This document shows, one piece after another, positions 23,890-36,112 of a stretch of DNA of 64,000 bases. The notes beneath the pieces are model-generated. The model made no database searches and was not told the DNA's origin. It worked only from the letters and a program-made list of their open reading frames with translations. The stretch's first letter is position 1. The number at the start of each line of letters is the position of its first letter. Both the position numbers and the translations under genes were made by a program. The DNA comes from Lactuca virosa (lineage: Eukaryota > Streptophyta > Magnoliopsida > Asterales > Asteraceae): the NCBI GenBank assembly GCA_928212115.1, contig CAKMRJ010005523.1:107146357-107210356 (forward strand). Reading direction: 5' to 3'.

Positions 23890-26800
23890 GACCCTTCGGT
23901 CGTATCAGGTACGTTTCTCATAGATAATTTATATGCTACCATACTCTTCGACTCTGGAGCAGATAGAAGTTTTATAACTCCGACGTTTAGAAAATTGTTA
24001 AGTCATGAGTCTAGCAAATTAAAAGAAATCTATGAAGTAGAAATCGCTAACGGTCAAACCGAGAAAACACATGAAATCCTAGAAAACTGTCTGTTAACTC
24101 TTAATAACTACCTTTTTCACGTCAACCTCATGCCAATGCCTATCGGTAGTTTTGATGTCATAATTGGCATGGATTGGTTATCTTCACACCATGCCGAAAT
24201 TTTATGTTATGAGAAAGTTATACGACTACCCTTACCAAACGACGAAGCCCTGATTATCTATGGTGATAAATCTGGGAAGAACCTCAAAGTTTATCTCTTG
24301 TACCAAGACCCAGAAATATCTACATAAGAAATGTAGCGCATTCTTAGCCCACATTGTAGATAAGAAGAGAAAGACAAAAGAAATCAAGGACATACCTCAA
24401 GTATGTGATTTCCTTGACGTGTTTCCTGAAGATCTACCTCGAATACCTCCCGTCCGACAAGTCGAGCTTCGAATCGACTTAATTCCAGGAGCAGCACCAG
24501 TAGTGAAATCTCCTTATCGGTTGGCTCCATCCGAAATCCAAGAATTGTCTAGCTAACTACAAGAACTTCTTGACAAAGGCTTTATCCGACCAAGTTTTTC
24601 ACCTTGGGGAGCACCAATCTTGTTTGTCAAGAAGAAGGACGGATCCTTTCGAATGTGTATTGATTATCGGGAACTGAATAAGCTAACGATCAAGAATCGT
24701 TACCCGCTTCCAAGAATTGATGATCTATTCGATCAACTGCAAGGATCCAGCTACTACTCAAAGATAGATCTCAGATCAGGATACCATCAACTCAGAGTAC
24801 AAGAAGTTGATATTCCAAAAACAGCGTTTAGAACTCGTTATGGTCATTATGAGTTCTTAGTTATGTCTTTTGGATTGACCAATGCCCCAGCAGTCTTTAT
24901 GGATCTCATGAATCGTGTTTGCAAACCATACTTGGATAAATTCGTGATCATATATATCGATGATATATTGATATATTCACGAACCAAGGAAGAACATGGT
25001 CAACACCTGCAAATAATCTTGGAACTACTAAGAAAAGAAAAGTTGTACGCCAAATTCTCCAAATGTGAGTTTTGGATTAGAGAAGTACAATTTTTAGGTC
25101 ATGTAGTTAGCAACGAAGGAATTCATGTTGACCCATCCAAAGTTGAAGCAATTAGGAATTGGGAAGCACCAAAGACGCCAACAGAAGTGCGTCAATTCCT
25201 AGGAATTGCTGGCTATTACCGCAGATTCATAGAAAATTTCTCCAAAATAGCCAAGCCGCCTACAACACTAACCCAGAAGGATACAAAGTTCAACTGGGAA
25301 GACAAACAAGAAGCTACTTTTCAGAAACTGAAGCAAATGTTGTGTAGTGCACCAATCCTATCCCTTCCAGATGGGACAGAAGATTTCGTCGTATACTGTG
25401 ACGCATCAAATCAAGGATTGGGATGTGTGTTGATGCAAAGAGGAAAAGTTATCGCATATGCATCACGACAACTTAAGGTGCATGAGAATAATTACACTAC
25501 CCATGATATTGAATTGGGAGCTGTAGTTTTTGCACTAAAAATCTAGAGACATTACTTATACGGTACTAAGTGTACTATTTTTACCGACCACAAGAGTCTC
25601 CAGAACATCTTCAACCAAAAAGATCTTAATATGAGACAACGAAGATGGGTCGAATTGTTGAATGATTACGAATGTGAGATTCGTTATCATCCCGGAAAGG
25701 CAAACGTGGTAGCAGATGCTTTGAGCCGAAAAGAATATATTAAACCACGTCGGGTACGAGCATTAACTATAACTATCCATTCTAACTTTACCGCACAAAT
25801 TAGAGAAGCTCAACTTGAGGTTCTAAAAGAAGAAAACATCAAGAATGAAGCTTTGCGAGGAATGGAAAAGCAACTTATACAAAAATATGACAGAACACGA
25901 CGCTTTATGAACCGAATTTGGATGCCTAAGTTCGGTGGAGTCAGGGACTTGGTCTTAGAAGAATCCCACAAGTCCAGATATTCCATGCATCCAGGCTCTG
26001 ATAAAATGTACTTAGATTTAAAAGTACATTATTGGTAGCCAAACATGAAGGCAGAAATTGATACTTATGTGAGCAAATGCTTGACTTGTTCTAGAGTAAA
26101 GGCAGAACATCAAAAGCCTTCAGGTTTACTTCAACAACCGAAAATACCTGAATGGAAATGGGAGCAGATATCAATGGACTTCATCACTAAGTTACCTAAA
26201 ACTCCTAGTGGGTTCGACACTATTTGGGTAATAGTCGATAGATTAACTAAGTCTGCCCATTTCTTACCAATTAAGGAGAATGACAAGATGGAGAAGCTGA
26301 CTAGAGTTTATCTCAAGGAAATTGTCAGATTGCATGGAGTTCCAAATTCTATTATTTCTGACCAAGATAGTAGATTCACTTCACGATTTTGGCAACCTCT
26401 ACAAAAATCCTTAGGAACACGTCTAGATATGAGTACAGCTTACCATCCACAGACTGATGGTCAGAGTGAGAGAACCATTCAGACTTTAGAAGATATGCTC
26501 CGAGCCTGTGTAATAGACTTTAGAAATACGTGGGATACTCATTTACCGTTAATTGAGTTTTCCTACAACAATAGTCATCACACCAGCATCAAGGCTGCAC
26601 CGTTTGAGGCTCTTTATGGACGAAAATGTCGTTCCCCAATATGTTGGGCAGAAGTTGGAGACACGCGGATGGCCGGAGAACGTACAGGCGATACCTTACG
26701 TACTGGACCAGAAATAATCCATGAGACAACTGAAAATATCGTGCAAATTAAGGATCAATTAAAGGCTGCACGTGATCGTCAAAAGAGTTATGCTGACGTA

Positions 26801-27262
26801 AGACGTAAGCCTTTAGAATTCCAAGTTGGAGATAAAGTAATGTTGAAGGTCTCTCCTTGGAAAGGCATAATTCGATTCGGGAAACGAGGCAAACTAGACC
26901 CACGGTTCAAAGGACCTTTTGAAATTCTAGCAAGAATTGGTTCTGTCGCATACCAAATCAAGTTGCCTCAAGAACTAAGTAATGTGCACGATGTTTTTCA
27001 CGTATCAAATCTCAAAAGATGTCTATCCGATGACACCCTTGTTATACCTCTCGACGATATACAAGTTAATACGAAACTCAAGTTTGTAGAAGAACCTATC
27101 GAGATCATGGATCGATAAGTCAAACGATTAAAGCAAAGTCGTATTCCCATAGTGAAAGTTCGATGGAACTCTTTACGAGGACCTGAATTTACTTGGGAAC
27201 GTGAAGATCAGATGAAAGAAAAATACCCCCAACTGTTTGACAAAACCCCATCCATAAGATAA
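23890..27262 (+). pseudogene. pol: Element B pol (protease-RT-RNase H-integrase-chromodomain-like), broken
   Basis: In frame after the gag UAG. Protease DSGADRSF at 23950, then FDVIIGMDWL. RT: FVKKKDGSFRMCIDYREL (24620 on) and IIYIDDIL (about 24951), both catalytic Asp present. RNase H: VYCDASNQGLG (about 25390), FTDHKSL. Integrase: zinc-binding CLTCSRVK (about 26080), WVIVDRLTKSAHF, SDQDSRFTSRF, YHPQTDGQSE, giving the D,D,E set. It ends with the chromodomain-like FVEEPIEIMDR...GPEFTWERED. Lesions: frameshift near 24290; TAA at 24554-24556 (CAA expected); TAG at 25544-25546 and at 26036-26038 (Trp codons expected); TAA at 27116-27118 (Glu expected). Long open parts up to 357 codons suggest moderate age. 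Confidence 0.95.
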
Positions 27263-27284
27263 ATTTCGGGACGAAATTATTCTA

Positions 27285-27296
27285 ACGGAGGGAGAA
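27285..27296 (+). other. Element B polypurine tract
   Basis: acggagggagaa directly before TGTAACACC at 27297. Confidence 0.85.
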
Positions 27297-29511
27297 TGTA
27301 ACACCAGTCAAAATAGGTCAATGGACAATCACATGTGATTATGCTAATCATGTAATGTGATTTTGTTAAACTAGTAATGTGATAAACGTACTATGTATTT
27401 CATGATAAATTATAATACAAATATGAACTTTCTTTATGATACAACTCAAATTATACGTCCATACGATTCCAAAAATATAGAAAATGTTTGAATCTGACTT
27501 CGCATGAAGAAGTTATGATAAACCGAACACTATAAATCTCTATATTAAGAGGAATTTAAAATAGACTTATAATTAGATATTGGTTTCTAAAATATAGTTG
27601 TAGTACTCGTAAATACCTACGCGTGCATATAAAGAACGTCAAAAACGGAGTTCGTATGTGAAAGTTACGACCTTCCGAAGATACAGCTGTCTGAAACCCT
27701 AATCCGACTGAGCTCACGACATGAGCATAGAAACTCACGACCTGAGGAGTCATTTTCCCACATTTAGGACCTAGAAGGTGTGTGACGAGGCTACGAAGGG
27801 ATAAGTTCTAAACTCACGACGTGAGCAAGGATATCTCACGACGTGAGGAGTCACATGGCCACCTTCCGAAGCTAGGCACGCAAATGGCAAGTTTACGGGG
27901 TGACCAACCATGGCTCACGACGTGAGACTATATGGCTCACGACGTGAGAGGCCAAAAATCTTCCTATAAATAGCAGGTCCGACTTCAGCCATTCTTAAAC
28001 CTAAACTTCTTTCTCCTCTCTCCTTTGCTGAAGCCATCTTGCATCCCGAGCCCCGACGACCTCGTACCGCTGACCGTTTTTGCTTAGATTACATAAAATT
28101 ACACTACTAGGGTGAGTTTCACGGCCCCACTTTCTAATATTTTAGGGGAAAACACATGCTAAATATTGTATATACGTTACTATTATGTCTATATGATAGT
28201 ATATTAGTATCAACATAGATAGTTATAATAATCGGGGTATAGTTGTTCTAAATATAATATTTTGAATATATACAACTATTATCAATTTGTTAGCATGTTA
28301 TTATACTAATGTAGATCTTGAGTTATACTTAGGATTCTATATATATGTTGTGTGCGATATAGTTCCGAAGTTATATTCGGAAGTTCTATATGTTAATTTA
28401 TAAAGTATGTTGCTATTATTGGTTTTATGTCAAGATAAAACTTGGTCTGCTATATGTTGTTATTGTTAGTTTTATGACAAGATAAAAATTGGTATGTTAT
28501 ATGTTGTTGTTGTTATTGGTTTTATGTCAAGATAAAACCTGGTTTTACTTCAAGTTATAGCTGTTATACTGCCTAAATGTTATGAAGTTAGGAGTAATGT
28601 TTAAAAGCATAGTCTAGTAACTTAGGGTTTTAGACATGAAAATGCTTTTGTTGTTAGAGCTATAGGAAGCCGTCGAAGTCTACATGAGTAATTGTATTCA
28701 TCAACTAAGATTGGGGATCTTAGCAGAAATCCTTTGAACTGTAACCGTTAATCCCGTGTGAGCGAGGAAGTCGTGTATAATTAGTATACAGTTTGACCAC
28801 CCCACTTGTGATTGTTAGCTACAGTCAACCATAAGCGAGTGACGAACTATCCTTTTATTTGTTATTTGTTCCGGCGTCGATGAAGCGTGCGGTGTTCCTC
28901 ATGGAAATCATGAGTGGGTTGTCCTCATGGAAATCATGAGTGGGTTTTATCAGAGGTATTATGTCATAGCAGCGGTTACAGGCTCATGGTAGCAAATTGT
29001 TAGAAACATTATACTTTGTCGCCATACAAGTATAAATGTTAAGTATAAGTTTCCCCATACTTATACCCTAGGTACATGGAACGTTTAGGTATATCACTTA
29101 ATTGATAAGTAAACTATTATACCTAATATATCTATTAAACGTTGGAGAGTCAAAATGATACTTTCAAAACTATACTTTTGAACTTGGAAATTGTATTATT
29201 TTTATATGGAGTCAAAACTTGTGGACTCACCAACTTTATGTTGACGTATTTTAAAATGCATGTGTTTTCAGGAACTTGAAAAGCTGGTATGTATTCGAAC
29301 AGGAGAAGTTTTACTATTACCTTCCTGTTTATTAAGAAGTATACAATAGTCAGATATTATGTAACAGGTTCTAGAAAAACAATAATGTAACTTTCAATCA
29401 TCAATAAAGGTATGTATTTTCTTTAGTACTGTTCAATGTATGTTATATAACTGTGATACGAAGAATGAAGTTACACCACCCGGTGTTTCCGCCGATGGCC
29501 GGGGTTTGACA
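27297..29511 (+). repeat. Element B 3' LTR (2215 bp)
   Basis: Close copy of 18941-21076, ending GGGGTTTGACA (the 5' LTR has GGGGTGTGACA). It keeps a roughly 75-bp segment (about 29265-29340) missing from the 5' LTR. Palindromic array and TATA box (27965) are preserved. Confidence 0.95.
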
Positions 29512-29516
29512 CTCTT
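29512..29516 (+). repeat. Target-site duplication of element B, right copy
   Basis: CTCTT, identical to 18936-18940. Confidence 0.9.
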
Positions 29517-30404
29517 GAACTACTACCGAGTAGGTGAGGTACGAGAGATAATCGATCATAACATCTATTGTGATTAAAAAGGAAATCGGACGGTTGGGGT
29601 GGTCTTTACATGACAGCATATGCTTGACAATGAAGTGGATAATCACTTTTACATAAATAATTCGATATTATCAGATGTGAGTGAGAGAGAGAGAGAGAGA
29701 TAATTTCTGGAATAGAATTCCTACCAGCATCGTACCTTCTAAGAAACATGTGTGATTGATGAACAAGCAATATAAGGAGAAAATTCAATGAAACATATGA
29801 AGGTGTGTCTGATTATAATCCCTAAAATCAACAGTAATGTTAAGGAGAAAAACATCAGCATTAAGTGGTGACTTGTGATGGTGGTGGCGAGCAGCAAAAA
29901 CATTGAGTAGTGGAGTTCTTGGCATATCAAAGATTGAAGAAGAATCAAAGAAAGAGATGCTATATAAGGTGTGTCTCATGGTGTTGACCGATTAAATTGG
30001 TTGAAGTGGTGAGATCGATGGCTAGAATCGAGATATATTTTATGTTATTTAAGGATTGAACATAGTCGATTAGAGATAAAATAGCTTAGTCAAAATTCGA
30101 GTATTGGTTGATTGTACATTTAGTTTAAAATCTTGGACGACTTAAAATTGAATATTATTTTATTGATAGTTGGCTATACTATCAGCATAAAATTTTGGAC
30201 GACTTAAAAATTTGTTATTATTGTATTGGATTACCATTTGTAGAAAAACAAATTTCATTTATATAGTGTATAGATAGTTAAATGAGTTATGCACCTAATA
30301 CAACCAACTATATATACATAGTGTTTGAAATTGCGTTTTGCAAGGGCTTGTTAACTTTTTTGTTTATTGACACCATTGTAACCCCAAATCAGTGTTTTCC
30401 ACCA
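29517..30404. other. AT-rich sequence, no gene seen
   Basis: Contains a short (GA)n run at about 29684-29702. Short ORFs on the minus strand show no domain. Confidence 0.5.
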
Positions 30405-31347
30405 ATAAAAATTTTGTTCAAATATATGTCGATGATATTATTTTTGGTTCTATTGTCGTGTTTTGTCTAAGGATTTTGAGAATTTTATGAAAATCAAGTA
30501 CGAGATGAGCATGATGCAGAAGATCATTTTTAAATATCAGACAGAGTAACAAAATCATTTTTATCAACCAAGAGACCTATATAATGAAAATTCCCGACAA
30601 GATTTGGAATGGAAAATTTCTCAAATGTGAAAGTTCCAATGTCTTTGGACATTTGTCTCAATCGTTCACTTGACAATCTAGCAGTGGATTTAAAGAATTA
30701 TCAAAGCATGATTGGATCCTTATTATAATTGATTGTTTGACATCATGTTTGTTGTTTGTAAGTGTGCTATGTATCAAGAAAATGCAAGGGAGACACTTTT
30801 GAATGATGTTAAGTACATATTTTGATATCTACATCAAACACGTTCTCTCTGTTTGTGGTATCCATCCAATAATGGATATTTCATTCAAGCATATTCGGAT
30901 GCTAATTTAGGTAGATGCCAACTTGATTGAAAAAAACAACTAGAGGTTATCAATTTCTCGATGGAAAGCTTGTTAGTAAGAAATCCTAGAAACAAACCAT
31001 TGTTTCGATAACAATAGCTAAGGCCGAGAAAAAAAATTGATGCTTATACTTGAAAAATCATATGGATACAAAGTTAAATTTGTGATTATGTTATTTTGTT
31101 ATGTGATTCTCAAAGTGCAATTCGTATATTTCACAATCACGTAAAACACTCCAAAACAAAGCACATCGCACTTCGATATCATTTTACCAAGGACCATGTC
31201 AAAGAAGGCAGCATCGAAGTACATTTCATTCAAACAAAAGATCAACTTGCTGATATCTTTACCAAAGCTTTGGACAAAAGAAATTTTATGAGAATCTTGA
31301 ATGGTCTAGGAATGATGGACGCTTGCAATGTTTCAACATCGAGATAA
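30405..31347 (+). pseudogene. Copia pol relic: end of RT and RNase H
   Basis: Begins with the Ty1/copia RT catalytic box (YVDDIIFGS, about 30424-30450). It decays through several stops; recognisable pieces include FIQAYSDANLGRC (about 30881) and an open RNase H C-terminus from 31096 (LCDSQSAIRI, KHSKTKHIALRYHFTKDHV, IFTKALD) to the natural TAA-type end at 31347. gag, protease, integrase and LTRs are absent, so it is a fragment. The lineage may be SIRE/Maximus, by the shape of the RNase H. Confidence 0.85.
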
Positions 31348-32637
31348 GTTTTTTTGTGATACATTAATCGATTGTTTTTTAATTTTTCTTTTATTTGTTC
31401 ATACGTTTAAATACAAATTTTTGAAAAATATCTGAAAGGTTACTGTACATATCCAATGGATCGGATCACTTCTGATGTAACTTTGTCTCTTGAAGTATCA
31501 TTTCTCATTTTTGACAACCATAACACTCATAATGTTCATCCGAGACTTTCGGCCTCTTTTGGGAAATCGTTTTTCTCAACACTGTTTTATGTCCAATCTT
31601 TGTGTCAAAACGTTACTGTTCATTACTCGATACTTCAGACTCTATGAGGCTTTGAGTGAAACTTTCAAATTATTTAATTAAGTTGTCGTTTTTCTTAATG
31701 TTTTGTGTTTGTTTATCAATTAAAATTAAAAACAACAAAAATATTTTATTTCTCTGTAATTTGCTGCTTCGTAATGCGTATTTCTATGAGTTTCTTGTTC
31801 ATTCCGATCGAACGGTTGACACTATTCATTTGGAAATTTCTTACAATACTATGTTTAATTATCTTCTATTTGTAACTACGGAATTAAATGGATTAATCAT
31901 GCCAATCATAAATTCTCTTATCACCAGAAGTGTCTCCATGAGATATTGGGATAAAAATTTCCAGATTTGGTAAGATTCTTTCAAACATAGAAGTATGAGG
32001 TTAAGGCTGACATGTTTTCAATATTGATTACTTTAGAAAATCCTTTTATTGTGTGTTTCTTATCATGATACTTTGTGGTTCTTTAATTCTTTTATATATT
32101 TCATTCAAGCGAACTCTTTGAGTAGTGTGGTTCTTTAATTCGTTTATATATTTCATTAAAGTGAACTCTTTAAGTAGTTCTTAAGACTAAGAGTGCCCAA
32201 TTTCTCTTGTCATGAAATGAATCAAAAAATTTGGCATAAAAGAGATATTGCCTTAAACATAAGGACCATAGTACAAGATAGTTTGAGGATTTTGATTAGA
32301 GTTAAAACTTGTGCTTCTTACTTAAGATCTTTCTTTAAAAGTTACGATTCATTGATGTTTGATGGAATGGGAATGTGGTATCACAGAAAATATAAGCTAT
32401 TGGCACAATCATGGAAAATATGTGAGAATTTTATACTAAAAATTATTTAACTTTTAAATTTATAAAACTTTTATCTAACACTTCATAACCAACACTCACA
32501 CAGGTCGTGAACTTGATCAGATATAGTATACTTGTAGTAAATAAGGGTGTCAAACGCTCAGAGATTAGGTATGACTAATACCAGACTGAATTGATTGAAC
32601 AAAAAGTTAAATTAATAGATTTTAACAACATTAAACT
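31348..32637. other. AT-rich sequence downstream of the Copia relic
   Basis: Possible 3' region of the same Copia element. Small ORFs at 31456-31973 and 32193-32450 have no recognised domain. A 52-bp tandem duplication is listed separately. Confidence 0.45.
32075..32178. repeat. 52-bp tandem duplication
   Basis: Two head-to-tail copies starting gtggttctttaattc (32075-32126 and 32127-32178) with only a few mismatches. Confidence 0.9.
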
Positions 32638-33061
32638 TGTTGGGTCAAAAATATGGTTTATACTTTGCTTTTCTAAGCATTTATTGTTTTTATTATTTGG
32701 GCCGAAAATAGTATAGGATTAATTGTAGCTTGGACCGAAAACCCATGTGTTTTCGGTCTAGCATTGGATTATTTGTATTTTGGGCTTGGCCTTAGGTCCA
32801 TATATATATAGGGTGAGGAGTGCATGTGAGGGTAAGAGCCAAGGAGCTTAAGTGTGTGTATTCTAAGGTGTGAGAGAATATAGAGAGAGAAGAAAGTGTG
32901 TGTGAATCTTGTGTATTGTTCATCATTCCAATCTTGAATACATCATAGATTCATCTTCTTCTTCTCCATCTATTCTATTAGATCTGAAATCATCCGTTTG
33001 ATTGGGATTCCGCACCATCAAACGGAACTGATTGATACACATGCAGATTTGGGGACTTACA
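32638..33061 (+). repeat. 5' LTR of the SIRE-like relic (424 bp)
   Basis: Starts TGTTGGGTCAAAA and ends GGGGACTTACA, two bases before the PBS. A TATATATATAG stretch near 32802-32812 is a likely TATA box. Confidence 0.8.
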
Positions 33062-33063
33062 AG

Positions 33064-33075
33064 TGGTATCAGAGC
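33064..33075 (+). other. Primer-binding site of the SIRE-like relic
   Basis: TGGTATCAGAGC, perfect match to the standard plant site. Confidence 0.92.
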
Positions 33076-33411
33076 TTGGATTGTATCAATCAATTTTTTC
33101 AGATCTGGAGCTTATTTGATCTTATTTTGAAGAGATTTTTGCGTTTTTAGATAGATCCTTGGCAAAATAAAGGGGGTTTGTTCTTCGCGTTTTTCATAAA
33201 AACGAGTTTTTGATCGAGTTTTGGAGCAAAAAGAGGTGAAAAACGCTGTTTTTCACGTAATCTGCGAGGAGTTTTCGGTCTTTGAAGGGTTTTCGGTCAG
33301 CCTCGGTCATGTGTATGGTCCAGCATCCTCGCATCGCAGCTTCGGTCTCGATCGCAAGCAGCCCTCGTCCTCGCATCAGCTTCACATAAAAAGGGAAAGG
33401 AAATTGGGGCA

Positions 33412-33480
33412 GTCGGGGTTCGAACCCGGGTCCCTTGAGTCTTCAAACGCGCCTCTTACCAATTGATCTACTAAGGAACC
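33412..33480 (-). other. tRNA-like segment 1 in the Copia leader
   Basis: On the minus strand it has a D-arm/box A-like TAGTAGATCAATTGG and a T-arm/box B with GGGTTCGAACCCC; TTCGAAC is a 7-base T loop with a 4-bp stem. The acceptor ends (GGTTCCT and the 3' side) do not pair, so it is not a functional tRNA. Confidence 0.6.
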
Positions 33481-33560
33481 TGTTAAACATCTCGCTCGCT
33501 TAAACTATATACACTTCGGAAGCAGCAGCCTTCATATAAAAAAAACGGTTTTTTTTTAGT

Positions 33561-33632
33561 GTCGGGGATCGAACCCGGGTCCCTCGCTTTAGCATTAACA
33601 CGCCTTTCCAATTCAGCTAGGCTGCCTGTTGG
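33561..33632 (-). other. tRNA-like segment 2 in the Copia leader
   Basis: Same strand and layout as segment 1. Box A TAGCTGAATTGG fits the consensus and box B is GGTTCGATCCC. The acceptor stem does not pair. Spacing between the two segments is about 80 bp. Confidence 0.6.
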
Positions 33633-33719
33633 TTCAAACCCTTCGATTTTAATTGAAAAACACTCCCACTCGCACCTAATTTCGAAAATTTGACACATTT
33701 AACCCAAAATTCAATTTCT

Positions 33720-33950
33720 TCTATTTTTAAATTCAATTTTCAACCAAAAAAATTTTAGTTTTCAATTTTTTATTTTTATTTTTGATTTTTGACTTTAAAA
33801 TTTGGCTTTTGACTTTCAAGTTTGACCTTTGACTTTAAACTTTTAAATTTCAAATTTAGCCTTTCGGTTTGACTTTTAAGTTTGACTTTTTAAGTGACTT
33901 TTAAATTTGAATTTGAAGGTTGACTTTCTCGGTTTTTAAGTCAAAGGGCA
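33720..33950. repeat. Degenerate tttgactttt repeats
   Basis: Many imperfect copies of tttgacttt/caagtttgacc in the leader, followed by an (AT)n run at about 33974-34001. Confidence 0.7.
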
Positions 33951-33970
33951 ATTAAAAAAATAAAAAATAA

Positions 33971-34005
<35 letters not shown>

Positions 34006-34023
34006 TAATAAAAACAAAAAAAA

Positions 34024-35340
34024 ATGAGTTCCGCATCAATTCCGGTAAATGAAGTTTCATGTACTCCATCTTGTGAACTACTATTAAATTTCTCCGAGAT
34101 CAAATCGATTTATTAAAAAGAGAAAATGAGGACCTCAAATACGAAGGCTATACTCTTAGGAAAGGTCAGAAACCTCTGAAAGCTCAATTAGAGGCCAAGA
34201 CTAAGGACTTTAGGAAATTACAAGAAGATTACAGCAACAAGTGTGAAAATTACGATCACATTAAGAAAAAACTTGTTGCTGTAACTAAAGTACTTGACGC
34301 TTTGAAAATTAAGTGTGGAAAAACAGATGTTAGTTTCAAAAATTATACTGCGTCAAGTAAGACAGTCGAGTCCTTATTTGAAAACCAATTAAAATTCAAA
34401 GATAATCAAAACAAGGGTCTAGGGTATGATAGTGTTCCTCCCCCTTTCAATCATAACTATATATCCATCCCTATGACACAGGAAGAAATTGATAGGGAGG
34501 CACATCTTCAATATGGGAAACCTGCTGTGGTTGTGCCAGAAAAGGTTGAGGTGAACGTTTATAATGATTATACTTCTTGTGCAGGTAAAGTAGTAGAGGA
34601 TGAGAACAAGAAGAAAACTATTGAACAATCCAATGACTCCTTGAACTCTGAATCTATTGCTTCTAACTCAGTTACTCCTAACAAACCTGCTGTTGAGAAA
34701 TACAGGCCACCAAAACAAGCGAAACCGACGGCTTGTTGCAAGTGTGCATGTGGGAACAACCTGAGACAAGGCATGGAAACGCCACCAGGGGCAGGAAGAA
34801 ACAATTTCCCAGTGAAGAAAAAGACTTGTTTTCACTGTGGAACACCTGGTCACATTGCCCGAAACTGTCCAAATCGCGCATACATTCCCTACTACGCACA
34901 AGGATTGCAAAACGCGCCAAGAGGGAGATACTCCAAAAAGAAACCCCTCAAGGTCACGTTCATACAATGGTGACTAGAACGCGCAGTAGGCCAAGAATCA
35001 AACCCACAAGGCCAAGAATCTGAATCCCAAAGGCAAGAAGGGAATGTCGGCCAAGAAGCCAAATCCAAGAGATGCTCCAACGAAACCAAGACCGGCTAGG
35101 TCTAAGTCATTTCAACGGCCGACTTCCAGTTCAAAAACAAGTGTCGGGACACCCATCGGACCGAAAAAAATGGATTAAACCCAACTATAAATGGGTACCA
35201 AAGGTTCAATCTCCCAAATCATCTAACGATTCTAATCTTTCGTCACCTTCTATTTGTGATATGCAGGATATGTCGTGGGAGAGAATTCCTTGAAAAGATG
35301 ACAAAGGTCAACCCAGATTCAAAATGGACTGGGTTCCAAA
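34024..35340 (+). pseudogene. gag: SIRE-like Copia gag (C-terminal part), broken
   Basis: A short ORF starts at ATG 34024 (MSSASIPVNE) and soon meets a stop. Another frame from about 34091 reads through a Lys/Glu/Leu-rich coiled coil (LLKRENEDLKYEGY, LEAKTKDFRKLQEDY) into the open segment 34302-34973. That segment contains a Ser/Asn-rich linker and a CCHC zinc knuckle, CFHCGTPGHIARNC (about 34828-34869). After 34973 the frame shifts and a Lys/Pro-rich basic tail is visible to about 35340. The N-terminal gag domain is missing. Long coiled-coil gag C-termini are known in SIRE/Maximus elements; the assignment is inference. Confidence 0.7.
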
Positions 35341-35394
35341 GACCAACTGATCCCGCTCGGTGTCGGAACAGCTATGGAGGCATATCATCAGACT

Positions 35395-35620
35395 TCGGTT
35401 TGTTGATAGTGGCTGTTCCAGGCACTTGATAGGAGACATCTCTCAACTGTACAACATTCAGAACTTTGTTTGAGAGTATGTGTCCTTTGTGGGAAAGGAA
35501 GAAAGGAAGGGATCACACATGGGGTTAGTGCTTAATGACATGAAGAATTTTCGGATCTGTTATGAGATTATGCATGCTGTTCTCAGACCTTCTGGATGCA
35601 AATTCAATCGGTGACTTACG
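35395..35620 (+). pseudogene. SIRE-like Copia protease fragment
   Basis: FVDSGCSRHLIGD (about 35398-35436) carries the Copia aspartic protease DSG active site. Reading goes on through one stop to about 35610 and then stops resembling pol. Integrase, RT and RNase H are deleted. Confidence 0.7.
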
Positions 35621-36100
35621 GTTTGAGTTTTCTTCTCGATACTCCTGAGTTTATTTTACACTGATTCATTTTGAAGTTAATCTTTTATTTTCTTATAGTT
35701 TTTCGTTAGTACGTATTATTGGGAAGTGATATCAACAAGTGATAACAGGCAATCTGAATCTGTGTAAGGTTCCAAAGCTGAATTCTCTAGGCTCTGTGTT
35801 CGATGCGCTGGTAGCCACGAAAAGTTTAATGGACTTGACTAGGTACAGATGAACTTAAGGAATCTAGAGACTTGATAAATCTTGACCTAGATAGTTCCGT
35901 TTAGCCTGACAATATGACGCTTGGGTAGGTTGAGCAGGGAGATATACATGAGAATCTACCGGTCACATTAAGAGAACCCGTATCTAGAACTGTGGTTTAA
36001 CTTTTCCTTAATGTACGGATTTTGTCCCTAATTTCGATATTGACGGGGTGACTGGGGAATTCCGATAAATTAGGTCTGTAGAAAATTATTTTCTTTCTTT
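35621..36100. other. 3' untranslated region of the SIRE-like relic
   Basis: No ORF; sequence leading to the hairpin array. Confidence 0.5.
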
Positions 36101-36112
36101 CCTACTGTTAGT

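Larger units (their letters stand above)
18941..29511 (+). mobile_element. Element B: complete Ty3/gypsy chromovirus (Tekay/Del-like), coding regions broken
   Basis: Full-length element: 5' LTR 18941-21076, PBS 21080-21091, extra ORF 21631-22441, gag 22746-23889, pol 23890-27262, polypurine tract 27285-27296, 3' LTR 27297-29511, flanked by perfect 5-bp duplications. At least five in-frame stops and several frameshifts make it non-autonomous. The preserved ends and duplication show an ordinary integration that later decayed. Confidence 0.95.

Noticed and set aside
29443..29979. Cluster of 60-70 codon minus-strand ORFs
   Set aside because: No domain, overlapping frames, partly inside LTR B and in AT-rich flank.
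33412..33632. Functional tRNA genes
   Set aside because: D- and T-arm features are present but the acceptor stems do not pair and the anticodon arms are irregular.
34419..35089. Several overlapping minus-strand ORFs over the SIRE-like gag
   Set aside because: Antisense shadows of a coding region with a clear CCHC knuckle.
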